The notes: generated by a model from the letters alone, not told the origin. A stretch of 60,335 nt of DNA from an uncultured Myxococcales bacterium (GCA_903896545.1 CAITYF010000170.1:1-60335); one strand, 5' to 3'; positions 8,893-17,099 are shown, counted from the first letter of the stretch. Made by a program: numbers and translations.

Positions 8893-9673
8893 CCTCCTGT
8901 ATTCGCGAAACTGGGCTTTCATCGACGCGGAGACGCAAGCGAAGTTGGGGAGCACGACGCTGCTGACCGCGGGGACGGGCTTGGGCTCGTCGATCGCCAC
9001 GCTGGCGGCTCGAACGGGCTTCGGCCGTTTCATCTTGGCCGACGGTGACAACGTCGAGCTTTCCAACTTGAACCGCCAAGCGTTCTTTCGCCGACACATC
9101 GGCCAGAACAAGGCCGAGGCAACGGCGGAGCTGGTGCGAGGAATCAGTCAGGATCTTCAGGTTGAGGCGATTCCTGAGTTCCTGACCGAGTCGACCCTCC
9201 CTGCCCCAATCAGGCGCAGCGACATCGTCGTCAACACCATCGACTTTGACGACCCTGTTTTTCTCGCCTGCAATCGCATCGCCAGAGAGTGCAGCCGCGT
9301 CGTCCTGTTGCCGATCAATCTCGGTTTCGGCGCGGCGCTCTACGTGTTCACGCCAGATTCCCCGACGATAGAAGACGTCCTGGCAGAGGAGATAAAGCGG
9401 GGAGGAATTGACGCCATCAAGACCGCGCTGGTGCTGCGCGCGGTTGGCCCACGTGTGCACCCATACATGAAGGCGCCAATTGCCAGATTTCTGGACCCGG
9501 GACCGCAGGGCTGGCCATACGATCCACAACTGGGCATCGCAACATCGGTTGCTGCCGCGTTGACGGTCGGCGCGGCTGTGGCGTGGGCCAGAGGGACACA
9601 GTTGCGGGCCTTTCCAGACTTTGCCGCCTTGGACGTTTGGCCATGCGTAGTCGAGCCGGAAGGCGGGCGGTAA
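8885..9673 (+). CDS. ThiF/MoeB/HesA-family adenylyltransferase (E1-like)
   Basis: A 262-residue E1-like protein. GTG 8885 is chosen because GGAGG lies six bases upstream; an in-frame ATG at 8861 would overlap the methyltransferase further. The nucleotide-binding glycine motif AGTGLGSS is near residue 30, and the hallmark DGDNVELSNLNRQAFF follows near residues 55-70. ThiF-family enzymes adenylate a C-terminal carboxylate or a small substrate using ATP. I see no catalytic Cys pair or zinc CxxC set, and no ubiquitin-like partner gene nearby, so the substrate may be an amino acid or a small molecule. It sits two bases ahead of the histidine kinase start. Confidence 0.85.
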   Translation: MDDLLYSRNWAFIDAETQAKLGSTTLLTAGTGLGSSIATLAARTGFGRFILADGDNVELSNLNRQAFFRRHIGQNKAEATAELVRGISQDLQVEAIPEFLTESTLPAPIRRSDIVVNTIDFDDPVFLACNRIARECSRVVLLPINLGFGAALYVFTPDSPTIEDVLAEEIKRGGIDAIKTALVLRAVGPRVHPYMKAPIARFLDPGPQGWPYDPQLGIATSVAAALTVGAAVAWARGTQLRAFPDFAALDVWPCVVEPEGGR

Positions 9674-9675
9674 CC

Positions 9676-11367
9676 GTGGCCACAGCCGTTCACCCGCCCA
9701 ACAATTTGCCGACGAACGACGGCGCAGCGAATCCAATTGCGGCGTCGTTCTGGGACGAGGTGGCGCTTGGGGCCCCGCGGGTCTGGTTCATCACCTGCAT
9801 CGGCGCCGCCATCGGCAGTATCATCGCCATTGTCGGCGACTGGTCCAGCGTCCCGAGTCAGTGGCATGTGCTTGCGCTGAGTATCCGCGCCGCTTCGATC
9901 GCCTTCTTCTTGGTCGGGATCTGGCTGACTCGGCGACACCGAGGCTTCGTGGAGCGCAATTACCGTGGCCTGATGCTTGGCATTTTCCCCGCGGTGGCGG
10001 TTCCAGTCGCAATCAACGGCGCACTCGCCCAGGAACAGGGCAATCTCTACTGGTTCGGGATCCTCCAGCTGGAACTTACTGCTTCGACGTTCTTCTTGAT
10101 TCCTGCGTCGCTGTTCTTGACGGGTGCGTGGCTCTCCACCGTATTCTACATCGCGACGAGATTCGCCTTCGCCACGCATTTGGCGACGAACGAGGACGCT
10201 AACGTCGTTGTCGGTCTGGTCATATTTGGGATTCTGGCTTCGTTCACGCACCGGGTCAGCCTCCGGTCACGTCAGGAAAGCTATGCACAGCGTCGGGAGT
10301 TGCAGACGCAGTACACGCAGAAAGCGGAAATTCTTGGCAGCATTACGGATGCCTTCTTTGCATTGGATCGCGAATGGCGGGTGGTGTTCATGAACTCGGC
10401 CATGCAACGTATCATGGCTGCGAATCAGCCGACCAGAATCTTGCTAAACCGGTCGATTTGGGACGAGTTCCCGGGTCTACTGGACTCGAAAATGTACCGT
10501 GAGTTCCACCGCGCTGTGGCGACGCACCAACCGGTCGTTTACGCGGAGTTCTACCCACTTCTCGACCGGGAAATGGAGGTCAAGGCCTTCCCGGGAAAGG
10601 ATGGGCTAACAGTGTACCTGCACGACGTCACCGAACTCATCCGCACGCGCGAGGCGTTGGAGCAAGCGAAGACGACATTGGAAGACCGTGTACGCGAACG
10701 AACGAGTGATCTGGAGTCTGCCACGAAGCATCTCGAGACGTCCGTGGCTGAGAAGGAGGTCCTGCTTCGGGAAGTCCACCATCGGAGCAAGAACAACATG
10801 CAGGTGCTGACGAGCCTGATGAGGTTACAGGCCAACGTCGCGGACAGCGATGCCGCTCGCGCTGCGTTTCAGGAGACTGAACACCGCATTCGCGCAATGG
10901 CGTTGGTCCACGAAAAGCTGTACCAGTCGCAAGACCTGTCGAGCGTCCAACTGCGGGGGTACTTGACGCAACTTGTCAACCAGTTGGTGCCGGCCTACAC
11001 GACAAAGCGAGTCCAAGTGGAGTTGGAAATTGATGAGATCGACCTACCGCTCGACATCGCCGTACCTTGCGGCCTCATCGTCAACGAGCTGGTGTCAAAC
11101 GCCACCCGACATGCCTTCTGCAATGTCGTCGAACCGAAAGTCTCCTTGACCGTGCGGTCGGTGCTTGAAGATGACATACTTGGTTATGCACTCCAGATCG
11201 CGGACAACGGGTCCGGTTTGCCCGAAGGTTTTGATGCTCCAACATCGGGCAGCCTTGGTCTCCGACTGGTCCGGGCGCTCAGCGAGAGCCAACTCAGAGG
11301 CAAGTTCACGATACACAGCGACGCTTACGGCACCGTGGCGCGCGTCTGGATTCCGGAGACGTCATGA
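9676..11367 (+). CDS. Membrane histidine kinase (PAS, HisKA_2)
   Basis: A sensor kinase of about 563 residues from GTG 9676, two bases after the ThiF stop; ATG 9643 is an alternative start. About six hydrophobic helices occupy residues 25-190 and form a membrane sensor without a large periplasmic loop. A PAS domain follows (about 215-325, ILGSITDAFFALDREWRVVFMN), then a coiled linker and the HisKA_2 phosphoacceptor block LLREVHHRSKNNMQVL with its His near residue 369. The ATPase domain shows NELVSNATRHAF (N box) and DNGSGLPEG (G box). Kinases of this kind usually pass phosphate to a separate receiver. It overlaps the next gene by ATGA and should work with it. Confidence 0.93.
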   Translation: MATAVHPPNNLPTNDGAANPIAASFWDEVALGAPRVWFITCIGAAIGSIIAIVGDWSSVPSQWHVLALSIRAASIAFFLVGIWLTRRHRGFVERNYRGLMLGIFPAVAVPVAINGALAQEQGNLYWFGILQLELTASTFFLIPASLFLTGAWLSTVFYIATRFAFATHLATNEDANVVVGLVIFGILASFTHRVSLRSRQESYAQRRELQTQYTQKAEILGSITDAFFALDREWRVVFMNSAMQRIMAANQPTRILLNRSIWDEFPGLLDSKMYREFHRAVATHQPVVYAEFYPLLDREMEVKAFPGKDGLTVYLHDVTELIRTREALEQAKTTLEDRVRERTSDLESATKHLETSVAEKEVLLREVHHRSKNNMQVLTSLMRLQANVADSDAARAAFQETEHRIRAMALVHEKLYQSQDLSSVQLRGYLTQLVNQLVPAYTTKRVQVELEIDEIDLPLDIAVPCGLIVNELVSNATRHAFCNVVEPKVSLTVRSVLEDDILGYALQIADNGSGLPEGFDAPTSGSLGLRLVRALSESQLRGKFTIHSDAYGTVARVWIPETS

Positions 11368-12455
11368 AAGTGCGCAAGCGAATTCTGGTCGTGGAAGACG
11401 AGGCGATTACGGCAATGGACCTGCGCGAGACGCTGAGCTTGCTCGGATTTGACGTGGGACGCATCGTCGCCACCGGCGAAGACGCGATTAGGGCGGCTGC
11501 GGAGTCCAAGTTCGACCTGGTTCTGAGCGACATCGTCCTCCGCGGGCCGATGGACGGAATCCAAGCCGCCGGCGAGATTTCCCGCAACCACGGCGTGCCC
11601 GTTGTCTTTCTGACGGCATACGGAGATTGGAGCACGTTGTCGCGCGCCAGGGACGCCGAGCCTTACGGATACCTGATCAAGCCGTTCCACGCCGAAGCAC
11701 TCCGGGCGACCGTGGAGACGGCGCTGTTGCGCGCCGATTCGCAGCGGCAACTCAAGGAGCGCGAAGCGGAACTTCGGTCGCTGTCGTCCAGTCTCATTGC
11801 TGCCCGGGAGGAGGAGCGGACCAAACTCGCACGTGAGCTTCACGATGATCTCGGGCAGTCACTCACTTTGCTGCGACTTCAGTTCTCCTGGACTCGTGAC
11901 CATCCGCAAATGGCCGCTGCGGAATTGGCCAGGCGACAGGGAGACGCGACGCAAATTGTGGACGAGCTGATCTCAAGCGTTCGGCGCATCGTCTCCGGCC
12001 TGCGGCCACCCGTACTTGACGATGTCGGATTGACTCAGGCGCTCGAATGGCAGTGCCTAGAGTTCACAAAGCGGACAGGCACGGTCACACACTTCGACGC
12101 CAAGTTCGCGACCGAGCGAGGGTGTGAGGCGAAACTACCCGCGGACACGGTGACGGCACTCTTTCGAATTCTTCAAGAAGCGCTGACAAACGTCACCCGA
12201 CACGCTGAGGCATCTGACGTCTTCGTCGAAATCGGCGACGACGATGACAGCGTCTACCTCGGCATCCGCGACAACGGCGTCGGACTCGGTTCCAGCCAAC
12301 GCGACTACAGCACTTCGCATGGCTTGGCGGGCATACGGGAGCGCGCGGCCTCGACCGGCGGGACCGTGGAGTTCAAAGTTCCGGCGAACGGCACAGGGAC
12401 AGAATTGGTGGTCCGAATTCCAACGCCCTCACAATCTCGCGCGGCGGCAACATGA
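11364..12455 (+). CDS. Receiver-HisKA_3 hybrid kinase
   Basis: A 363-residue protein with an N-terminal receiver domain (about 1-120; phosphoacceptor Asp in VLSDIVL near residue 56, conserved Lys in YLIKPF) fused to a NarX/DesK-type kinase. The HisKA_3 motif is ARELHDDLGQSL with His160, followed by the ATPase motifs EALTNVTRHAEAS and DNGVGLG. The domain order suggests phosphate or an allosteric signal enters at the receiver and leaves through His160 to the NarL-type regulator encoded next. Both junctions are ATGA overlaps, so translation is coupled with the kinase upstream and the regulator downstream. Confidence 0.93.
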   Translation: MKVRKRILVVEDEAITAMDLRETLSLLGFDVGRIVATGEDAIRAAAESKFDLVLSDIVLRGPMDGIQAAGEISRNHGVPVVFLTAYGDWSTLSRARDAEPYGYLIKPFHAEALRATVETALLRADSQRQLKEREAELRSLSSSLIAAREEERTKLARELHDDLGQSLTLLRLQFSWTRDHPQMAAAELARRQGDATQIVDELISSVRRIVSGLRPPVLDDVGLTQALEWQCLEFTKRTGTVTHFDAKFATERGCEAKLPADTVTALFRILQEALTNVTRHAEASDVFVEIGDDDDSVYLGIRDNGVGLGSSQRDYSTSHGLAGIRERAASTGGTVEFKVPANGTGTELVVRIPTPSQSRAAAT

Positions 12456-13087
12456 AGATTCGCGTTCTCGTCGCTGACGACCACCCACTCATTCGCGCCG
12501 GAATTATCGCGATTCTGGCTGAGATGTCGGATATTGCAGTGGTTGGGGAGGCTAGTTCTGGCAACGAAGCGCTCCGAAAGCTCGCACTGCAAGAAGTCGA
12601 TGTGCTTGTTTTGGATCTATCGATGCCATCGGGCAGTGGTTTTGATGTTCTTGGCCAACTGTCACTCTGGCAGAAGCGCCCACGCGTTCTCGTGCTCAGC
12701 GCACACCCTGAGGATCAACTGGCCGTTCAAGTTCTCCGATCCGGCGCGAGCGGCTACCTTGCTAAAGAAGCGGCACCCGAACTTCTAGTCGCGGCGATCC
12801 GCAGGATCCACAGCGGGCGAAAGTTCGTAACCGAAGGGGTCGCAGAACAACTCGTAGAGGCGGGCGAGCCTGGATACCAAGCGGCGCCGCATGAGTCGCT
12901 GTCGCCACGCGAACTTCAGATCTTGATGTTGTTGGCCACCGGGCGAAAGACCGTTGAAGTCGCCGCCGATTTGGCTGTCAGTCGGTCTACCGCCTACACG
13001 CATCGACAACGAATTCTGGACAAGTTGGGCCTTGCCGGAGACGTTGAGCTGGCCCGCTACGCCCTACAGCACAAGCTTGTCGAGTAG
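12452..13087 (+). CDS. NarL/FixJ-type response regulator
   Basis: A 211-residue regulator with an N-terminal receiver (DDHPLIRAG; Asp55 in VLDLSMP; Lys in YLAKEAAP) and a C-terminal LuxR-type helix-turn-helix (SPRELQILMLLATGRKTVEVAADLAVS in shortened view, residues about 148-200). It is the likely output of the two kinases encoded immediately upstream and overlaps the hybrid kinase by ATGA. NarL-type dimers bind inverted repeats, so the 18-bp palindromes at 7887 and 15234 are candidate targets, which is an inference. Confidence 0.94.
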   Translation: MKIRVLVADDHPLIRAGIIAILAEMSDIAVVGEASSGNEALRKLALQEVDVLVLDLSMPSGSGFDVLGQLSLWQKRPRVLVLSAHPEDQLAVQVLRSGASGYLAKEAAPELLVAAIRRIHSGRKFVTEGVAEQLVEAGEPGYQAAPHESLSPRELQILMLLATGRKTVEVAADLAVSRSTAYTHRQRILDKLGLAGDVELARYALQHKLVE

Positions 13088-13353
13088 TGTGAGCGCGCCA
13101 CTGTTGCGTTGAGCATCTGGGCCGAGCGGTCTTCAGATTCTCTGCATTTCGCACAAATTACGACACGAAATCGGTTTTCCCTACGATTTTCACCCCAAGC
13201 CGGAACAACGAGCATTCCGTGCTGGGGGCATACGCTTGGGTCGTGTCGACGGCTTCGCCGGACCACGGCTCGGGCAAAGTCTGGAGCAGTGTCTTGGCAT
13301 CGGGGCCGAGGCGCCGCGCCTGCTTGGCGTAGCTGCCCCCTGCCGGGGTACTC

Positions 13354-14196
13354 ATGCGCACACGCTCGCGACTCGTTCAGCACCACACCGGGTTTCAGAT
13401 TTGGGAAATGGGCATTGACCGACTCGAAGAACTGACAAACTTCGTATTCTCAGTCTATTACAGTCGGTTCGACGCAGCGGCGTGGGCCGAGGCGGAGGAC
13501 GACCTTCAGCACATGCTCGACGACGACCGTTTGTATGCCGGCGACGCACGTGTCTTCGCAGCTATCGCGCGTTCGGGGGTGATTCTCAGCACTGGCCGAG
13601 CGATTGAGGCCACCAACTTGCTGCTGCCGATCGAACGAGATTTCGGCGTGTCGGTCGCACACGCGGCGGGCGAGCGAGGAGCGAGATGCGGAACGAATCG
13701 AGTTTTTGAGATCGCCCGCCTTGCAACGTCCTCGCAGGCCGTCCGAAGCGAACAAATTCCCGTCGAGGCGATTCCGGCGATCACATGCGCCGTCGTGCGC
13801 CAACTCGTACGCGTCACTTCAGCGGAGCCGGGCAACTTCTGGGTAGCGTCGATGGACGTCCGTGCGCTGGACCTCTTTCGGCGACGCGGGTTCTGCTTCG
13901 AAGACGTCGGCGAGACAGACCCAAGCTACATCGGTTCACCGACAACGCCCGTGATCCTCTCGATGGACGACTTCGAACAGCGACTGTGGGCAATGAGTCC
14001 GACAAATCACGCAGAGTATTTCGGATTCGACCAAGCGAACCGGAGCCGCAAACGCCAAGTGCAGGGACCGCAAAGCCAGCTTTTGTCGCCCTCTCCAAAT
14101 CACGGCATTTCATCAAGACGCACTGCTTCGGGCGCCGAGATTGCCGACGGTCCACGCCCACTGAGACGTTCGCCTGGACGCCTCCTCGTCGCGTAG
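13354..14196 (+). CDS. GNAT-fold N-acyltransferase, FeeM/LuxI-like
   Basis: A 280-residue protein whose first 210 residues fit the GNAT-type acyl synthase pattern of FeeM (N-acyl amino acid synthase) and autoinducer synthases. The key segments are SVYYSRFDA at the N-terminus, LLPIERDFGV, VFEIARLATS (the counterpart of the ElsRlav signature), RRRGFCFEDVGE and TPVILSMDDF. The last 60 residues are basic and low-complexity and are not part of the fold. The start could be ATG 13354 or ATG 13408. It follows the regulator after a 266-bp gap on the same strand. A role in making an acylated signal, sensed by the neighbouring kinase, is inferred, not shown. Confidence 0.68.
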   Translation: MRTRSRLVQHHTGFQIWEMGIDRLEELTNFVFSVYYSRFDAAAWAEAEDDLQHMLDDDRLYAGDARVFAAIARSGVILSTGRAIEATNLLLPIERDFGVSVAHAAGERGARCGTNRVFEIARLATSSQAVRSEQIPVEAIPAITCAVVRQLVRVTSAEPGNFWVASMDVRALDLFRRRGFCFEDVGETDPSYIGSPTTPVILSMDDFEQRLWAMSPTNHAEYFGFDQANRSRKRQVQGPQSQLLSPSPNHGISSRRTASGAEIADGPRPLRRSPGRLLVA

Positions 14197-14413
14197 CCGA
14201 CTCGTTGGTGTGCTGCAGCTCCGTGCGCGTCCGTCACCGAGTAAGCGGAGCCTTCTTACTCGCATTGCGCCCACGAATCAGCCTCTCGTACAGCAGACCC
14301 GCACCGATTGGACAAATTACGACAGGGATCTGGATGGCATTCGGCGCAATCAAGAACGCCTCACGATTCATGGCGCAGTCGTGCGGGGCTACGCTGCTGG
14401 CGGAGGGACCATC

Positions 14414-15190
14414 ATGCTTAATGCTCAGCGCCAGACCGTCGTTGTGGAAACCGAGACCCCGCCTGACCTCGACTTGGTCGTGAGTCCGCGCAAAGTGATT
14501 GATTCGGATGAATTCGGTCCGATACCACAACCCGCGAACCTAGAGCAGGGGCGAGTCGCCTCGCTGGTGGCGGAGGTGAATCGTCTGCATCGCCAAGGCG
14601 GCGTCCAGACGGCCCGGGCGATTGGTCAGTTCCTGATCGACTCGTGCTTCGGCGGTGACGCGTCACGCATCCATGACAAAGCACGACATCCCAACTCGTT
14701 TCGCGAGCTGACGACGCGGGAAGATCTCACGGTCTCGGCGTCGTTTCTGTTTTATGCAGTCGCGGTCACCGAGCAAATGGCGGCGCTTCCGTCGGACCTG
14801 ATCGAGGCCCTATCGTTCACCAGTCAGCGCGTCCTACTGGCGGTCAGCGATGCGGACGACAAAGCGGAATTCGCACGCAAATCGCTCGACGAGCGGTGGA
14901 CGACGCGCCAACTGCAATCGAACGTTCGCGCGGCCAAGCAGGGGGATTCGCCACCATCGAGAGCCGGGCGGCCGAGGACTCCAGATTTCGTTCGCGCGCT
15001 TCGTCTGCTGGATGAAGCAGTCACGCTCCTGGCCAACGAGGACGACTGGGCGGCAGAAATCCGGAGGTTCAGATTCTGCGAATCCAATCAGGTGATTGAA
15101 GGGGCGGCCGACCGCTTGGCAGACCTGTCGGGGAAGGTTGATCGTCTACGCGCAGTCTGCCAGGACGACGGGGATGTTGATTTCGAGTAG
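14414..15190 (+). CDS. DUF1016_N-like DNA-binding protein, second paralogue
   Basis: A 258-residue protein; ATG 14414 is preceded by GGAGG at seven bases, while the open frame begins at 14210. Residues about 60-175 align by eye with the protein at 1892-2593: QTARAIGQFLIDSCFGGDAS against ETARRIGKIIVERFFGGDVG, SFLFYAVAVTEQM against SLWYAVAVHEHF, and SFTSQRVLLAVSDADDKAEFARK against SLAHHRVLAHVHDADARGDYAKK. No PD-(D/E)xK nuclease follows, only a helical tail. A DNA-binding or regulatory role is likely. The palindrome copy 2 begins 44 bp past the stop codon. Confidence 0.68.
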   Translation: MLNAQRQTVVVETETPPDLDLVVSPRKVIDSDEFGPIPQPANLEQGRVASLVAEVNRLHRQGGVQTARAIGQFLIDSCFGGDASRIHDKARHPNSFRELTTREDLTVSASFLFYAVAVTEQMAALPSDLIEALSFTSQRVLLAVSDADDKAEFARKSLDERWTTRQLQSNVRAAKQGDSPPSRAGRPRTPDFVRALRLLDEAVTLLANEDDWAAEIRRFRFCESNQVIEGAADRLADLSGKVDRLRAVCQDDGDVDFE

Positions 15191-15233
15191 GACGGAAAAC
15201 GACCAGCGAAGTCTTGCGGTCGAATGCCCGGAG

Positions 15234-15251
15234 TGTTCACGCGCGTGAACA
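15234..15251. repeat. Perfect 18-bp palindrome, copy 2
   Basis: TGTTCACGCGCGTGAACA, identical to the core of the site at 7887-7904, 7.3 kb away. Only a half-site (CGCGTGAACAG) was noticed elsewhere, at about 21820. It lies just downstream of the second DUF1016_N-like gene. It could be an operator or, folded, a short hairpin without a T tract. Confidence 0.7.
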
Positions 15252-15647
15252 GTCCAAATCGGATCGTGGGGGGGCTGCGATCGTCGACTGAAAGGTGATG
15301 CCGGATATCTGTACGTAGAAACGCGCGCTTGTCGGCCGAACGTGATCAACGCGATCGAAGTGAACTCCGCTGGCGAAGGCGAAGGGCGGCCCCTCCAGGG
15401 CCAACCGCAATTCAAGGTGCTGATTTCCGAAGACGCCGACGATGCGCCAGGCAGCTTCCGCCTGAACGTCATTCGCTTTCGTTGAACTGAGCTTGATTAC
15501 CGTGTCCGGCTCTCGCTGCCCATTCTGGGCCTTCCCGGCCACAACACCCGAGGCTTCTCTCAGCACGCGATATCCCCAGGAAGCCCATCGCTGCAGCTGA
15601 GTGACACCTAAGCAGCTGGGAAACGGGATTGGCCGAGCCTCAAGCAA
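15237..15647 (-). CDS. Doubtful minus-strand ORF
   Basis: A 136-codon frame opening at a TTG. The central part (about residues 45-105, VIKLSSTKANDVQAEAAWR onward) has an alternating, beta-rich look, but there is no ribosome-binding site, no known family, and the stop codon lies inside the palindrome. It may be chance or the remnant of a gene. Nothing else supports coding between 15191 and 15660. Confidence 0.22.
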   Translation of the reverse strand: MLEARPIPFPSCLGVTQLQRWASWGYRVLREASGVVAGKAQNGQREPDTVIKLSSTKANDVQAEAAWRIVGVFGNQHLELRLALEGPPFAFASGVHFDRVDHVRPTSARFYVQISGITFQSTIAAPPRSDLDCSRA

Positions 15648-15666
15648 GCAGCTGCATGCGTTCGTG

Positions 15667-15674
15667 GTCGAACA
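15667..15674. repeat. 8-bp target duplication, left copy (GTCGAACA)
   Basis: GTCGAACA abuts the left end of the 63-bp element and is repeated exactly at 15738-15745. Confidence 0.85.
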
Positions 15675-15737
15675 GTAACCGCCCAGCCAGCCGCGCCTCC
15701 CGCTGCTGACTTGGACCGTCCCTGGTCAGGCGGTTAC
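15675..15737. mobile_element. 63-bp IS66-derived miniature element (MITE)
   Basis: The element begins GTAACCGCCCAGC and ends, read inward on the other strand, GTAACCGCCTGACCA. These match the two ends of the complete IS66 element at 17100-19441: 13 bases with its tnpA-side end and 15 bases with its tnpC-side end. It is flanked by the 8-bp repeat GTCGAACA, the duplication size of IS66. With no coding capacity it must be moved in trans, so it is best read as an internally deleted IS66 reduced to little more than its ends. Confidence 0.88.
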
Positions 15738-15745
15738 GTCGAACA
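15738..15745. repeat. 8-bp target duplication, right copy (GTCGAACA)
   Basis: Exact repeat of 15667-15674, immediately right of the miniature element. Confidence 0.85.
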
Positions 15746-15789
15746 CCTTGTGGGTGCAGCCTCTGCAACGCACGTCGGCGAAATATCGA

Positions 15790-15809
15790 GTGTATTCAGC
15801 GGAATGCAC
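15790..15809. promoter_or_regulatory. Imperfect palindrome upstream of serine protease
   Basis: GTGTATTCAGCGGAATGCAC is an imperfect 20-bp inverted repeat (16 of 20 positions symmetric). A related sequence is at 15889-15908, about 99 bp away centre to centre. The pair could bind one regulator. Confidence 0.35.
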
Positions 15810-15867
15810 TGGTGTTGAAGTCACTCCAACAGCACTCCGGTGTGGCTGTCTGGCGAGGCTGTCACGC

Positions 15868-15895
15868 TTGCGAGATTCCGGTCGCCGCGTATACT
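15868..15895 (+). promoter_or_regulatory. Candidate sigma-70 promoter for serine protease
   Basis: TTGCGA (15868-15873) and TATACT (15890-15895) are 16 bp apart, which would start transcription near 15902, about 60 bp before the protease start codon. The second imperfect palindrome (15889-15908) overlaps the -10 box, which would suit repression. Confidence 0.4.
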
Positions 15896-15960
15896 CCGCA
15901 CAGTTCACGTCGACTAGTATGCTGGCACCACAGGAACTATTTCCAAAAACGGAGGTACAG

Positions 15961-16914
15961 ATGCTTCGCTCATCCTTGGATACTCAAACCGCTGTGCTCG
16001 GGACTATCAAAGATCATGCGCAACCACACCTGCGCGCTAGCAAGGTTGCGCTCTCGCGCAAAGGCGAAATCGTCGTGACCGACGGCTTCCTGCCCAAAAG
16101 CAAGGAGATCCCAACCGTGACGAGTAGCAACAATCCGGTTCCGGTTTCGGGATACGCTGAGAGCCCGGCGTCGCTGGCAGGCGGGCCCGCTCGCGATGCC
16201 AAGCGGCCGACGGTTTCTCCGGACGGCCGTTATGCGCATGAAGAAGTAGTCATCGGTCCAGACCAACGCGTGCGGGTCACCAACACAACGAGTTGGCCTT
16301 GGCGCGTTCAAGGGCACATCATCATCACGTTCCCGAACAACCAAGTGTACATCGGCTCCGGGACCTTGGTGAATCGCCATCACGTCCTTACAGCCGGACA
16401 TTGCGTCTATTCGACTGCTGATGGTGGGTGGGCCAAGTCGGTGGCCTTCGAGGCGGCGCGCAACGATGGCTCGCGTCCGTACGGCATTGTGTATGCCACA
16501 CGCCTGCTCAGCGTGACCGGCTGGACTAACGATCACAATGAGGACTACGACATGGGGATGCTGGTTCTTGGATCGGATGTAGGCGCGCAGGCTGGCTGGT
16601 TTGGCGTCATCACTGGGCCCGATTCTCTGCTGCAGAACTATCGGGTCAACGTGAGCGGCTACCCGGGCGACAAAGGGGGGGCACAACTCTGGACGATGGC
16701 CGACGTCGTCAAGTCCGTGTCCGCGGAGCGGATCGGCTACGAAATCGACACCGCGGGAGGCCAGAGCGGCAGCGGGGTCTGGTCGACCTGGGCCGGACAA
16801 GTCGGCGAGAAAGTCGCGGCGATTCACACGACGGGTTCGTCGAGCGGAAATGGCGGCACACGCATCAGTCGCCCCAAGTTCGATCGCATCGTAAACTGGC
16901 TGAGCAGTTACTGA
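15961..16914 (+). CDS. Trypsin/V8-like serine protease
   Basis: A 317-residue S1-fold protease starting at ATG 15961, five bases after GGAGG. The first 110 residues form a propeptide-like region without an obvious hydrophobic signal peptide; how it would be secreted is unclear. The catalytic triad is visible: His in VLTAGHCVYS, Asp in EDYDMGMLVL, Ser in GGQSGSGVW. The sequence around these, especially GQSGSG, resembles glutamyl endopeptidases of the V8 branch. The IS66 element lies 185 bp downstream and separates it from an M4 protease and inhibitor. No gene is seen in 16915-17099. Confidence 0.92.
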   Translation: MLRSSLDTQTAVLGTIKDHAQPHLRASKVALSRKGEIVVTDGFLPKSKEIPTVTSSNNPVPVSGYAESPASLAGGPARDAKRPTVSPDGRYAHEEVVIGPDQRVRVTNTTSWPWRVQGHIIITFPNNQVYIGSGTLVNRHHVLTAGHCVYSTADGGWAKSVAFEAARNDGSRPYGIVYATRLLSVTGWTNDHNEDYDMGMLVLGSDVGAQAGWFGVITGPDSLLQNYRVNVSGYPGDKGGAQLWTMADVVKSVSAERIGYEIDTAGGQSGSGVWSTWAGQVGEKVAAIHTTGSSSGNGGTRISRPKFDRIVNWLSSY

Positions 16915-17091
16915 CGAGAGCGGCCCTGCTGAGGCTTGTCACGGGTCACCCGCGCGAAAAACGTCAAGACACCCGGAACGCCCCGACCGACAGTCCGATG
17001 ACCGTTGAGCCAACGATGCAATGTGGGATGCTCTTTCGGCAGTAACACGGCTCTTGCGAGCGGCCGTTGTGCTGTCAACGCCGGTAGCGCG

Positions 17092-17099
17092 ATTGAACA
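17092..17099. repeat. 8-bp target duplication, left copy (ATTGAACA)
   Basis: Abuts the left IS66 end and recurs exactly at 19442-19449. Confidence 0.92.

Noticed and set aside
13785..14483. 232-codon frame overlapping the acyltransferase
   Set aside because: It is in another frame of a gene with family signature and is rich in Arg.
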